NCBI RefSeq assembly: GCF_000512585.2
Contig: NC_089248.1
Coordinates: forward strand, 186,001 to 250,000
DNA: 64,000 nucleotides
DNA from: Kwoniella bestiolae CBS 10118
Taxonomy: Eukaryota > Basidiomycota > Tremellomycetes > Tremellales > Cryptococcaceae
Direction: 5' to 3'
The notes below the pieces were generated by a model, which saw nothing but the letters and a program-made list of their open reading frames with translations, was not told where the DNA came from and made no database searches. Position 1 is the first letter of the stretch; the number at the start of each line of letters is the position of its first letter. The position numbers were made by a program, and so were the translations under genes. This document shows, piece after piece, positions 10,574-22,421 of the stretch.

Positions 10574-11531
10574 GGTGTGTGCTTGTCTACCTGATGGTTT
10601 TGCAATGACAGCGACAGCGACGGATAATGGTATCTGAGATGGCATATCTATGTGGGTACTCGTCAATCTTTCAACTTTTCGTAGATGACCTCCACCTGAG
10701 ATAAACATACTAGCAAAATGATAACACCATGCTATAATGACACGTCATGGCACTTTCACAGCAGATCATCCGAAACTTTGACACCATTCAGCAGTATAAA
10801 TACCATCCATCCTTCAAATCGTTCTGTTGTCTTTTCTCTTTTCTTCTTTCAGATCAAAACGTGGTTTCTCTTCTGCCGCACTCTGGAAATGCTCCTCACA
10901 TTACCAGGGCGCTCAAGAGATTCTCTAGACGGACGGATTAATGTCTCGAAACTATATAGGAAACCTTTCTTTCGTTTGTTAAATTTAAAACGTGGAAGTG
11001 AGGTGCTGAACGTCTCGATACAGGTTTATAAGTTGTGGAAATGCATATTTGTGTTTACTTATACTTGCCGGTCGCTGTGATCTTGTTTGGGCTGGATGAG
11101 GAATTGTGATTGATTGAGAGGTCGTACTGGCGAGAGAAATGTCGAGACGACCAAGAGCCAGAAGAAAGGAGATCGGGCGTCAGCTTGATGTGAATAGCGT
11201 CGAAATGACCAATTATTGTACATCTCTCGCTCCCATGCATCCATCTTTCCCACTACCTAGACTATCTCATATCTGCTTGGATTGACACACATCTGTCATC
11301 TGTAAACCCTTGAGAGAGGGAGTCTGTCTAGAATAATCTGATTGACCTCTCCGTCCACGTTGTACCATTAAGCGCCAAGACGCGTCTCACTCCTAATTCG
11401 ATTCCACGTCAAGGATCATTTCACTCTCTTGTATACACCTATCCATCATCCCTATCCTCAAGTACACATCTACAGCTAGCATTCTCGTTCTCGATTTGGA
11501 CAGACCGCCAAGACGCGCCGACGTACCCATC
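10574..11531. other. Divergent promoter region BMT6 / KEX1
   Basis: A TATAAATA motif lies near 10795 and the 8-bp palindrome GACGCGTC at 11379-11386. The latter sits inside a 14-bp sequence (11377-11390) that recurs at 20110-20123. Short frames here have no recognisable product. Confidence 0.4.
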
Positions 11532-14500
11532 ATGGCTTCCGAGATAGGAGTCCCCTCGCACTTCGACTTTATCGCTCGTAACAACGCTGCTCTGCTCAAC
11601 ACCTCTTCCAGCTCGATAGGAGAGAGTTCCACTGGTGCTCAAAAGAGGGGGTGGAACGATGGTGGGGTTGAGAATCAGGAGAGACAGTTGAGAATCCGTA
11701 AGATATCTCCCCTGTGAGAAGAGGTTCCGACTGACAGTTATACAATGAATAGCACTACCAACAGCTGCGGACCTCTTTGTCCCGTCTTTACCTGGTATAC
11801 CGAACCTAGCTACTCATCCAACGTATGTCCCTCCACCCTCCACTCATAGTCGCATTTGACAATAGCTGATCAGACCAATGGATCATAGCCATCCCCTGCA
11901 CCTATATGCAGGCGAGATCCCCTCGTACCCTGGTGAAGGTCAAGGTGGTGGAGACGGAGCAACAGGGAAGGATGCGAAATTATTGTAAGTGAAGCTTCAT
12001 CTCGTGTAATCGACGAAGCACAGAATTCTTCATCAGATATTGTCCGCCCATGCCTTCGATAACTGATAGTGTAGTGGAAGAATGCTAATTCCCACTCCAC
12101 AGCTTCATGATGGCCAAAGCACGACGTGCAGCTGGCAAGCAACGATTATTATTCTGGTTCAATGTGAGTTGTCCCTCTCAAGTGCTTCGATGAGCATACA
12201 GGGGCCATCAGGCTGATTCATGTGAACTTGTAGGGCGGTCCGGGATGTTCATCTTTCGACGGATCATTGATGGAGGTAGGACCATTCCGAACCGTCCCAG
12301 CATCAGAAACCGAGTCTGGGAAAGTGGAAGTCAAGCTGGTTGATGGGGGCTGGGAGGAGTTTGCCAACGTCGTTTTTGGTATGTCTGCTTTTCCTCCCGC
12401 ATTCTCTCTCAGTCTCAGATATATGTCTTCATGTTACGGACGGTGAACTCATAGTGGTCTAACAATTCCTAGTTGACCAACCGCCTGGCACTGGGTTCTC
12501 GTATGTGCCTACAAATGGATATCTACATGAATTGGACCAGGTGAGTAGACCTTACTCTATACTCTACAACGAAATCGTGGTTCTGATGAATTACATGTCA
12601 TAGGGAGCAGCACACCTCATCAAGTTCTTGCAGAATTTCTATACAATCTTCCCAGAATTCAAAGGCGTAGATGTGAGCTCGACTTCTTAGTGGGTAAAGC
12701 AATGGATACTGATGTACGGTTCATCTCGCAGACATATCTTGCCGGAGAATCCTTCGCAGGTCAATATATACCATATTTCGGTGAGTTGCGTTTCTCTCCC
12801 TCTTTGGAAACCAGACTCTTATCGTTCGACTGACAGAGCATATATCTAGCCGATGCGATATTGAAATCAAACGACTTGCAGAACTTTCCCTTGAAAGGGA
12901 TTGCCATTGGAAATGGATGGATAGACCCGAAGCAGCAGTATCCTGGTTATGTGGATTTCGCTTATGAGAAAGGACTTATCAAGCAGGGTACACCTGTGAG
13001 TGCATGTTCTGTCCCTTCACAGCCAACTGTGGGGTTGTATGAGTTTGAACCTTGCTAATACAATGGTTGTCGGTCTGACAGGAAGCGGAAAAGCTGGATG
13101 CTGCGTTGAAAGCCTGTCAAGAATCAATGGAGAAATACACGGACCCGTTCAAGACACCCTCGAATATCAACCACTGCGGAGAGGTCATGGATTCCGTAAC
13201 GGATAGCTATGTACAGGAGTGAGTGATAGGACCATTATCCGTCAGACCCACTACATTACGCTGTGTGGAACCGATCACAACGAGATGAAGAAGAGCTGAA
13301 CTGAGTATGTAATACAGGCTGAATGGCAAGAAAGTCTGTATGAACGTGTATGACGTTCGATTGGTAGATGACTGGCCTGCGTGCGGTATGAACTGGCCAC
13401 CTGATTTATCGGATGTATACACCTTTTTGAGAGTGAGTTGATCTCCTATGGACCCATCATGGATCCCCTTCAGTACTCTTGTGAGTGATCATAGCTGATA
13501 TATGAACCGATCTAGCGAGACGACGTGATCTCAGCCTTACATGCCAAAGACAAAGAAACAGCCTGGGTGGAATGTGACAACAAAGTATCATCCGAACTGC
13601 ATCTTCGAAATTCCCCTGCGTCCGTCGCGTTGTTACCGGGAATATTGGAAAAGGGAGTACCGATCTTGATGTTTGCCGGAACAGAAGACTTGATATGTAA
13701 TTATAAGGGTATAGAGAGGACTGTGGAGAATTTGATATGGGAGGGGCAGCAGGGTATGGGCGTGAGTGTTATTTCTCCATTTCTACGCTCGGTCGATGGA
13801 TATCTGATGTTGGACGTGGTGTAGAACGCAACGATACAAAAGTGGTATTTGAATGATACGCAGGTGGGCACTTGGCAATCTAGTAGGGGGATGCAATTTG
13901 CTCAGGTGAGTTGGATCCTAGCCGTTCATGTGTGAGCACCTACTGACTTTCATGTAATATCAGGTCTATGATTCTTCCCATATGGTAATTCTATTCTACT
14001 GTGACATGGATGCAACAGAGACTGAGGCTGATAAACCTGCTATTTTACAAGGTCGGATTCGACGTTCCACACGTAACGAACGATATGATCATGCGATTTA
14101 TGGATGTCGATCTATCGCTTCTTCCTGGACTGGCCGCTCAGTCTTCATCTAGGTTAGGTGATGTCCAACGAGTAGGGATCACGATAGGTGCCAGTGCGGC
14201 TGCCGGTATGCCTCTCTTAAAAGGTGGAGCGACAGATTGGGATGGTAAGTACCAATCTTCTTTACCCGTCTCGACGAATGGTCCGAGCTGATTGCATCCG
14301 GACATAGCATGGTACAACATCATCTCCGCCCTTCTCATCCTATTCATCCTCCTCTCAATAGTCGCATTATATTTCTACTTCCGCCGACGAGGTGCCCTAC
14401 GCAGATCAAGAATCGGACTAGGTATACCTCGAGAAGATGGGGATTTGTCAGAGAGAATACCGCTTGGATCGGAACGAGTGGAGATGGACGATATTGAGCG

Positions 14501-14651
14501 TGCTGAGCGGTATAATGAAGAGTACCTTGATGCAGGGGATCGCGAGAGTAGGTTGAGGAAGGGTAAGGGGAAAGGGAAAGAGAGGTATGATGAGGATGAG
14601 GGGCGAGGGGAGACGGTCTTTGCGTTGGGGGATGAGGATGAAGATAGGTAG
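11532..14651 (+). CDS. KEX1: Pheromone-processing serine carboxypeptidase KEX1
   Basis: Seen: 16 exons, whose lengths sum to 2022 nt (673 residues) with every junction in frame: 11532-11697, 11753-11822, 11874-11984, 12103-12163, 12234-12378, 12473-12540, 12604-12672, 12732-12780, 12850-12995, 13082-13218, 13318-13432, 13516-13761, 13825-13905, 13964-13984, 14052-14244, 14308-14651. Serine carboxypeptidase motifs are present: WFNGGPGCSSFDG (oxyanion region), GESFAGQYIPYF with the catalytic Ser, FAGTEDLICNY with the catalytic Asp, and SSHM|VGFDVPH with the catalytic His. One membrane helix is encoded near the start of the last exon, followed by an acidic and basic cytosolic tail. Known: Kex1 trims C-terminal Lys/Arg from precursors in the trans-Golgi. 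Oddity: no signal peptide follows the chosen ATG, so an upstream exon may be missing. Confidence 0.92.
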
Positions 14652-14884
14652 ATTGGGAGCGTGGCGTTACATTTTCTCTTCCTTACCTGAGGAGAACGAA
14701 CATTTACTTGGGCACCGGATGTTATATATGCTTTGTAGATCTTCGTATGATATCCATAGAATCTTTTACTCTGCTTGGCCCCAAGATGCGATATTTGTCG
14801 ACACTGTACCACCACTGCATTTCCCACATAGTGATTCTTTTTTGTACAAGTATAGTGTTGCAACAATTTGCGCTTTCATCCGCT
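14652..14884. other. KEX1 3' region
   Basis: Non-coding stretch leading to tRNA-Tyr; no feature seen beyond the presumed KEX1 3' UTR. Confidence 0.4.
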
Positions 14885-14977
14885 CTCTCCGTAGTTTAGC
14901 GTGGTTTAGAGCGTCAGACTGTAATTAACTTGTAGTTTCAAATCTGAAAGTCGTGCGTTCGACTCGCACCGGGGAGA
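14885..14977 (+). tRNA. tRNA-Tyr(GTA), intron-containing
   Basis: Acceptor CTCTCCG (14885-14891) pairs with CGGGGAG (14970-14976), with A as discriminator. Anticodon stem TCAGA/TCTGA, anticodon GTA at 14921-14923, a 17-nt intron at 14925-14941, and T arm GTGCG-TTCGACT-CGCAC. A run of seven T follows directly as pol III terminator. Confidence 0.93.
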
Positions 14978-16220
14978 TTTTTTTGGTTTCTCGTCCATCC
15001 GCTTTCTTTCGAGAGGACAAATGCATTCACGCTCTATCATTGAGATGGAGCTGGAAATGCGGTGAGCTCGAGGGTGCTTCATGATACATCCATGAAGAGA
15101 CGGTCGTGGAGACAGTGGGTGCCAGAAAGATGTGCCGCAAAAGTCTCCGAATTCAGGATCGACTCCAGAGCTATGGATAGGAAAGGAGAATGTCGCGGCA
15201 GACTTTTTTTATACCCGAGAATCATGACCTGTGGAATTCAAGGTTGTAATCCTTGGTACGAACAAGCCTTTGTCGTATTGCCAGGATGGTATCAAAATGT
15301 GAATGGGATGTGGGTTCTGGATTCCCCATTACTCGATCGATAGAGCATGCCGAATGGCAACATGTAGACGATCATTCCATTCGAGTCGAGTCGATCACTA
15401 GCTAAATGATGAAAGCCATAAGGTTGCCTTACAGATGAAACACCCCATCCGAATACGCATCGATTGATCTCACCGCGGAGAAGAGGCGGTTGCGGTTCCG
15501 CGAAGCCAGGACGACACAAGAACGAATTCATTGGGGATCTGATCTGATCCGATCTAATTGTGTTGTATTGACCAGTGTTTTACCCATTGGGTATACTGTA
15601 CTTCCTTCCCGTACATCTGATCAATCAAGCCAAGCCAAGCGACAAGTCACAAAATGGAATATGACTTCAGCCTTGACAGATAAATCAATGGTTGACGACG
15701 AGTTACGGTACAACCGAGAAACGAAGTATTACCACGACCTAGATGCCGACCAGCTTCACCTTCGATCCAATTGTAATGAAAGTATACTGCATGACGAGAT
15801 AGCTGGAGTACGTTGCAAGATAGCAGCAAGGATGGGCAAAGCATCGAAGAGTATAATTCTGCGTGAAAGCCAAGAGGAGAATGACGACGTCAAGATGCAC
15901 TGAAAGAGGTGCAACGCGAACAAACCCATACACATCCAGTGGGCGAGAGGTAAGTTCCAGAGTCAATAAAACTTCTGTGAGTTCCTTGCGCGTATAGGAC
16001 AACGCCGCAAATGTTGGGCCACTCGATGCTCGATACGATATGGGTAGTCAGAAGGTCTCATGACCTCGAAAGACCTTAGATGTTAGTTTGTGTATCATGA
16101 AAGTTTATGGTCCTTATGACCATATGCAGGATAGGACAAGCATCGACCTATTCGCCATCTGTGCAAAGTTGTTTGGTTTTGATATTATATACTTTGCTAA
16201 TTGTTGACTTTCATCCAATA
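14978..16220. other. Inter-tRNA spacer, no clear gene
   Basis: About 1.2 kb. The longest frame, ending at 15903 with an internal ATG at 15661, would give about 80 residues without a motif. I cannot support it as a gene. Confidence 0.45.
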
Positions 16221-16311
16221 TCCGATATAGTATAACGGTTAGTATAACCGCCTCTCAAGATTCGTTCTGAAAGGCACGCGGTAGATCGGGGTTCGATTCC
16301 CCGTGTCGGAA
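16221..16311 (+). tRNA. tRNA-Glu(CTC), intron-containing
   Basis: Acceptor TCCGATA (16221-16227) pairs with TGTCGGA (16304-16310), discriminator A. Anticodon stem ACCGC/GCGGT, anticodon CTC at 16254-16256, 19-nt intron 16258-16276, T arm CGGGG-TTCGATT-CCCCG. Followed by ATATCTTTTT. Confidence 0.93.
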
Positions 16312-16595
16312 TATCTTTTTGTGGGTGGTCGCTCTTACCCCTCATCCTAATTCCTTTTTTTCCATGGACTCAAGATGCTGGTTGCGGAAATGCGATGCAG
16401 GATATCTATAACACATAATTAACATACATAGCATGGGAGAACAGGTATATACATTTCATGCAGGATATCGAAAACAATTATCACACCTTCGGACCATCTC
16501 ACTACTCTCTCTATCTTTCGTCAGGTCACTAAATCCTTATAACAATCGGGGAATTTAGTCGCTATCGGATAGTTCGATCTACTCATCACTCATAG

Positions 16596-19500
16596 TCAGC
16601 TTTGTGAACTCGCACCAACATCATGCAGCTGTGGACCCACAGGTTTGGAGGCTTTTGCGCCCTTCGAAAACCTAGAGAACGTGTCGTTTCAGCTTTCTTC
16701 ATCTTGTTCTTCACCGCGGCGATGCACTCACGTCAACTGAGATTGCTGCATCCCCCTTCCACCAGTCGCACCTCTAGCCGGCGCCTTCTTGGCAGGAGCC
16801 CTCGCAGCGGGTTTTCTCGAAGAACTAGCGGAAGAAGCAGACGCTCCTCCACGTTTCTTTGGAGCAGGCATGACTTCTTCTGGTTCTTCTTCCTCTTCTT
16901 CAGATTCGGAAGCATTTTGGAACTAGGCACGATCACTTGTGAGCTGACACGTCAAATTCTATCGACGAAATGTGCAGCTCACGAGGGGATTGCTTCCCTT
17001 CCCTTTCCCTTTGGCAGGTGCAGCTTTTCCTTTACCTTTTGAAGGGGCTTTAGCCTGCTGGAACGATCCATCGGAGTCTAAATCCATCTGATCATCGTCT
17101 TCGGCCACTACAACGAATCAAGTCAAAAGAGTCAGCTGAGCTTATGATGTATGTTTGCCAATTGTTCAGCAACTTACGCATGCTATCTTCGTCGGAGTCT
17201 TTCTGTTTGCTCTTGCCCTTCTTGCTTTTCTAAGACAAACTGGTCAGCTACATGAACATTGATGACACTTGAATCATTAGACTTACTTCCTTCGGTACCG
17301 GTCGAGCTTCGGCATATTGGGATGCAGCACTGAAGGATGTCAGTTGCTGCAGGTCTAATCTAAATCGTATGACAACTCACTGTTCTTTGGCTCGCAACAT
17401 CTACATCAAGGTCACATTAGCCCGAAATCTAGTATCGGCCGATCTCAACTCACATGATCTTCCACATCTTCCTCATCCACTTCTCTAGTCTTCATATCTC
17501 GTCCGACCATCTTCAAAGTATCAGACACAAAGCTGTTACACGGCCATCAACCACATCAGGATGAGTGATCAATCATCGCAGAATACTGAAATCTGTGAGA
17601 GCTGTTCACTCACTCTTTGATAGCATCCTTGTCATCCTTCTCCACAAATCGCATCACGGCATCTTCCATCCCATTCTCAACCAATACTTCGAGATTCTGA
17701 GCTTGCAGATACTGCTTAACCAAGTTTGCCATTCGTAATTTAGCGAGTCTGTCGTTAGTCGTCAACATCGTGGGATCATCACCTTCCCATTCCTCGTCAT
17801 CTTCGTCAGGTAAATCGGGATTATTCTTCGCCTCTAACAGAACATCTATAGTCAGCCCCGTTGTTTTCATCTTGAACAGTGAGAACACTTACTTCTCTCT
17901 GCAGGCTTCTTCTTCCTGTAATATTGCAGGATATCTCGAGGATTGGCAACTTTATCGATGAACATTTGTCCAAATCGTACAGGATTGGTCATCTCCTTAG
18001 CGTCGGTAGTTTCGACCTAGCCATCATTGTAAGCAAGCTAAGACTCCTTCCTATTCCTCCTCAGCTTACCTTCAGTCTGATCAACGGTAACATCATCTTA
18101 GCATCTGGATCAGGATTTCTTTCTTTCCAATTGTCATGCGCTTGTTTGATCAATCTCTTCACCTGTTCTCAGAGTCAGCTATAGCTCTCTGATCGACGAG
18201 GCACGAATCAAAGCTAACCTCCTGTTTCAGATACTCAGTGATACTGTCCTTGTCATCCAAGCTCAATACTCCTTGTTCAGCAGCATATGACAAAATCACT
18301 TCATCCAGTTCGAAAGGCCTAACGGTTTTGAGAGGTATTTCGGCAATTTGGAATTGTGATCCCTGGATCGACATTATACCAACATGTCTGCAGACGCGAC
18401 ATAGATAAGCTCAACCTCCTCTTATGAAGTTCAGGCAATATGAACCCACTTTGGTATTGCTTCTCCAGGTGCTAAACTCGTGGCGACCGAACTACCAGGT
18501 TGAGATATCCAATAATCCTTCCCTTCTACCTTTTCAGGTGTGATCCTACAATCGTGTTCGTGACCCCACACGACTAGTCGGATCGAGTCATCAAACATCC
18601 CTTCAGGTACTGATTGCTGTGGTCCATGCTTGACTCTGCAAAGGTGGAAAAGATGGTAAATCTCGTAAGCTTCGTGATGCGGCGGGCATGCTCTTAGCTT
18701 ACCTATTCTGATGAATCAGAAGAATGTTGAACCAATCATCTTCCGCTACATCCCCTCCTTCAGGCATATACATCTTCACTCTATTTGATCTAAGTTCATA
18801 ATGCATTCTAGCATCTTTGACATTTCCTACACCGTATAAAGCAAGGTTGGTCGTTCCTTTTCGAAGTAGGATAGGTTTGATTCGGATTCCTTTATCGCTA
18901 TCGTCTTGAACTGCTTCGTCTGGTGATAAATCGACTTTGCCAAAGTAGTTGAGTACACCTGATACTGAGAGGACATCCAAGGCGCAAAGTGCTCCTTCCT
19001 AATGTGCAGACAATGAATAAGCTTGGAAGCGAGAAGAGTTCAATAGCCAAGAGGAAGACATACCGGACCTGTGCCTTGAGGATCATCGTGATTGCCGTGG
19101 ATGGAGAAAACAGGGGTTGCAATGTTGAGGTTTGGGTCTTCGTAGTTCACAGCAGGGAATCTGCACGCATCAATTAGCTACTCTCATTGATTCAAAGATC
19201 ACTGAAGAGATAGCTTACGAGAATCCAGGTGCACTTCCATCATACGGATCACTAAGTAATTCGAACTACAATCACATTCAATATATCAGTTCTATCCCCT
19301 TCAGACACACTCAGTTGTGGTATCTGCTTCCTGTCCCTCCATTTTCCTGATGGTGAGACCAATCTACTCACCGATATAGGTTTATCCCCCAACGTATACT
19401 CCCTCAACAGCGCAATAGTCTGATGCATACATGTTCTACTAGGTCTATTCTCATGGAACAGATCTCCCGCCAGCAGTATGAAATCCACTTCGGCATCTCG

Positions 19501-19898
19501 ACCTATCTCTAATATTTCTTTGAAAGTGTTGATGGCGTCTTGACCTCTTATGGGGTCTTTCTCGGCGTACCCTATGTGATTATCTGTAGCTAGGAGGATA
19601 CGGAAGCAGCTAGTTACGGGTGGAAATTTTAAGCTGGACCCTGCCTCAAGTGGGTGGATGCGGGGGAAGCTTACTTGTCTGGATCTATAAGGTTGGTTGA
19701 TGGTCAGTGATGCACAGCGTGCTGCGCAAGGTAAGGGAGGAAGGTGGGAAGGAAGACGATGAACTCACTCTGCTGGACGATCGAGGGATTGGGTTCGTCC
19801 CCTTCGCTATATCGAATCAAGACTTTGTCAGCTCCGGTAAGGATGAATTAGAAGGCAGCCTACCTGTGAGCAGCATGACTCCCATTCACAGAGGTCAT
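16596..19898 (-). CDS. MRE11: DNA double-strand-break repair nuclease MRE11
   Basis: Seen: many-exon gene beginning MTSVNGSHAAH at 19898. The phosphoesterase motifs occur in order: LLATDNHIGY, LLAGDLFHENRPSR, FSIHGNHDDPQGTG, ILLIHQNR and VVWGHEHDCRITPE. Then comes the DNA-binding/capping region (QPGSSVATSL, VRPFELDEV, PRDILQYYRKKKPAE). The C-terminal third is acidic and Lys/Ala-rich. The last junction I infer removes a roughly 60-nt intron so that QSQLT continues as FSKGAKASKPVG and ends at 16596; without this splice a TGA ends the protein at QSQLT. Known: Mre11 is the Mn-dependent nuclease of the Mre11-Rad50-Nbs1 complex. The start faces NSE4 across a short shared promoter. Confidence 0.94.
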
Positions 19899-20217
19899 TG
19901 TGCGTTCGTCTTATTGTGAGCAGAGAGAGAGAAGGAATGAGGAAGAAGAAGGAAGATGGACAAAAGTGAATTCAGAGGTGTTGATGTCAAGTGGAGGTCA
20001 TTCCCATATTCCCTTTAGATCATACACGTCAACTCGTAATCTTGTAATCGACGGGATCAAAATGGTTTGTAATGACAGATTAGTCATGTTGACTGGACTA
20101 TACCACGTGAAGACGCGTCTCACTTTCAATGAAAAGAAAGATAAAGGAAGACAAAGACATCATAAAGTATTCATCCTTCCTCTACTCCCTTGCTCTGCTC
20201 TTAGCAAACCAACCAAC
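19899..20217. promoter_or_regulatory. Shared divergent promoter MRE11 / NSE4
   Basis: A 319-bp spacer between the two start codons. It contains the E-box CACGTG at 20104-20109 and, two bases on, the palindrome GACGCGTC at 20112-20119 with an ACGCGT core. ACGCGT is the MluI cell-cycle box bound by MBF in yeasts. Inference: G1/S co-regulation of two repair genes. Confidence 0.5.
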
Positions 20218-22146
20218 ATGTCATCAGAAGCAGGACCTTCAAGGCAGAATAGACAGTCCAACCACAACAATCATCACCATCACCACCATGATCGTGAGGA
20301 CGAAGACGACCATGATATCTTACCTACCCAGAAGAGGAGGAGGATAACCGATGTGAATGAGATTTTCGAACGACCAGATTTGGAAGAGCAGCTCAGGCTT
20401 AGTAGAGAGTATAGGGCTTTGCAGGATGAAGCTGATGGTGGGTCATCTCTCTCCCTCTCTTCACAAGCATGTGTGGATCACCCCATAAGGAGGACCGATC
20501 ATCTACGGTGAGAAGGAGGAGGGGTGCTAACGATGAAGGACAATAGAACTACGAGCCAATCTGGCGAATTCGACTGCTCAAGATTTGATCAAAGCTGTCT
20601 CAAAGCAGGAAAACCTATTTCTCAACGGTAAGTCACAGCTGCATCGCGGTGTACCATCATACCATACCTTGAGCTGACAAGGTGAATCTCGAATAGTCAA
20701 AGATACAGGTATAGGAACTTTGGATGCTAATCTGATGAGGACGAATACCGAGAATGCTATGGCACTGGCAAAGAAATTCAAGATTGATGGAGTTAATTTT
20801 GATATTGACGATTTCCTGTTGAAGTGAGTATATATCTTGTTTATTATGACCAAAGTAGCGTATCAAATACCCATTGGGATGGACCGTTATTCTCCTCCAC
20901 ATTTCTTCCTCTCGCTCGACCAAAGCTGATGACCCCCCTACAGAGTGAAAACCCACCTAGGTCTCGACCGAATCGAATTAGACGACCAAGATGCCTCGTC
21001 CTCAGCCTCATCAGACGAAGAGGACGAGCTGGACCAGACTCAAACTCAGAATGGACATAGGAACGGAGGTAGGGGTGGACATGCGCGTAAAGGTGTCTTG
21101 GGTGATTGGGAGAAGATCGGTTGGATGGCTGCCAAGTATTGTAGGAGGATAACGGGGATTGAGTTTATGTGAGTGATGTTCTACCTTACAGACAAAGAGG
21201 AGATGACGATGTAACGGGAGAGATGGCGTTCATCGGAAGGACTAGATAACGCAAAGAGGGAAGGCAGATTCGGACCTCTACATTTTCCCTCGTTTGTGAC
21301 TTGTTAGCTAATCAGAGAACCCCCCTTCTTTCCTTTCTGTGGTAACTAGGTACGGCCCAATATCCAAAATCCACGAAAAGCGTAAAGTAGGCCCCAAGCA
21401 GAAAAGAAAGGCCTTAGCTCCCGAAGTAAGACCAGAGGAAGTCCAAACTCAGCAGGGCGATAAGAAGTCGAAAGATGATTTCACCTCGAACGTCAAGATG
21501 GTGAGTTCATATTTCATATCTCACGACAACTTCCCATAAAGAGTATCATCGAGACTTTCCCCTGATGCTGATGGTCTCATTGTATTCAGGTCAAAACAGT
21601 CCTTCAGAAGCTCGACCCAGAAGGCCAAGGAATCAATTTCTTCCGCTTAGTCATCCATCCAGACGATTTCGGTCAATCCGTGGAAAACTGTTTCTTCGTT
21701 AGTTTCCTGCTGAATCAGGGTTTAGCAGGGATAGAAGTGAATGATGAAGATGGGGAGGTATTGATCAGTAAGTTCTACAGACTTCTTCTCATCTCGCGTG
21801 TCCATCGGAACTTCGGGCTTGAGCTTGAGTTTGGTACGTTTGACTTATCCTTAACTTTTGTAGGAGACGCGATGGCCCATGAGGAGATGGATGGGGATCA
21901 TGTGGTGAAGAATCAGGCTGTTGTGGAGCTGGATATTCAAAGTTGGGAGGTGAGTTTGTTTTACCCGCTCACTGCTCCAAGCGGACCATATCTAATTTGG
22001 ATGTACGTGCACACAGGAAGCAAAACGTATATTCAAGATTACGAAACCTGCTATACCGCATCGAGATTATACTGCTATCAGAACGCAGATGGCGGGGAAT
22101 GCGTGGTATGCTTAGATGTCCTTCTGGCATTGTGTATGAAGTCTGA
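20218..22146 (+). CDS. NSE4: Smc5-Smc6 complex kleisin subunit NSE4
   Basis: Seen: start MSSEAGPSRQNRQ at 20218, with a His/Asp-rich N-terminus, then a helical kleisin segment (DLEEQLRLSREYRALQDEAD, LRANLANSTAQDLIKAV). Next are GTLDANLMRTNTENAMALAKKF and DWEKIGWMAAKYCRRITGIEFMYGP. The Nse4 C-terminal winged-helix domain carries FFRLVIHPDDFGQSVENCFF and VSFLLNQGLAGIEVNDEDGE. The final exon ends at 22146 (CPSGIVYEV). About 400 residues in at least seven exons. Known: Nse4 bridges the Smc5 and Smc6 heads and is essential for repair of stalled forks and breaks. It is divergently paired with MRE11. Confidence 0.88.
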
Positions 22147-22421
22147 GGAAGATGTATCGAGGCGAGAAGAGATGGGAGATATACGGTGGGATGAAGTGGA
22201 GAAAAAAATGGACGATCAAGTCTGGTGTTATGTGTATTAACGATGTGATATAATGTTACATGCATGTTCATAATGAGTCTATGTTCCGCTATGTTTTGCG
22301 CTATCCACCCATGCCTTATGGAAGGTGTTCGTATGAGTACGCTCCTATCATAACTATATGGCGTTGTCTTCTCATTTCCTTTCGCCCTTTCTCTCCCACT
22401 CTATGTCTACGGATTACTGTA

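Noticed and set aside
15490..15903. 137-codon + strand frame between tRNA genes
   Set aside because: Depends on a non-ATG start; from the internal ATG only about 80 residues without motif or splice support.
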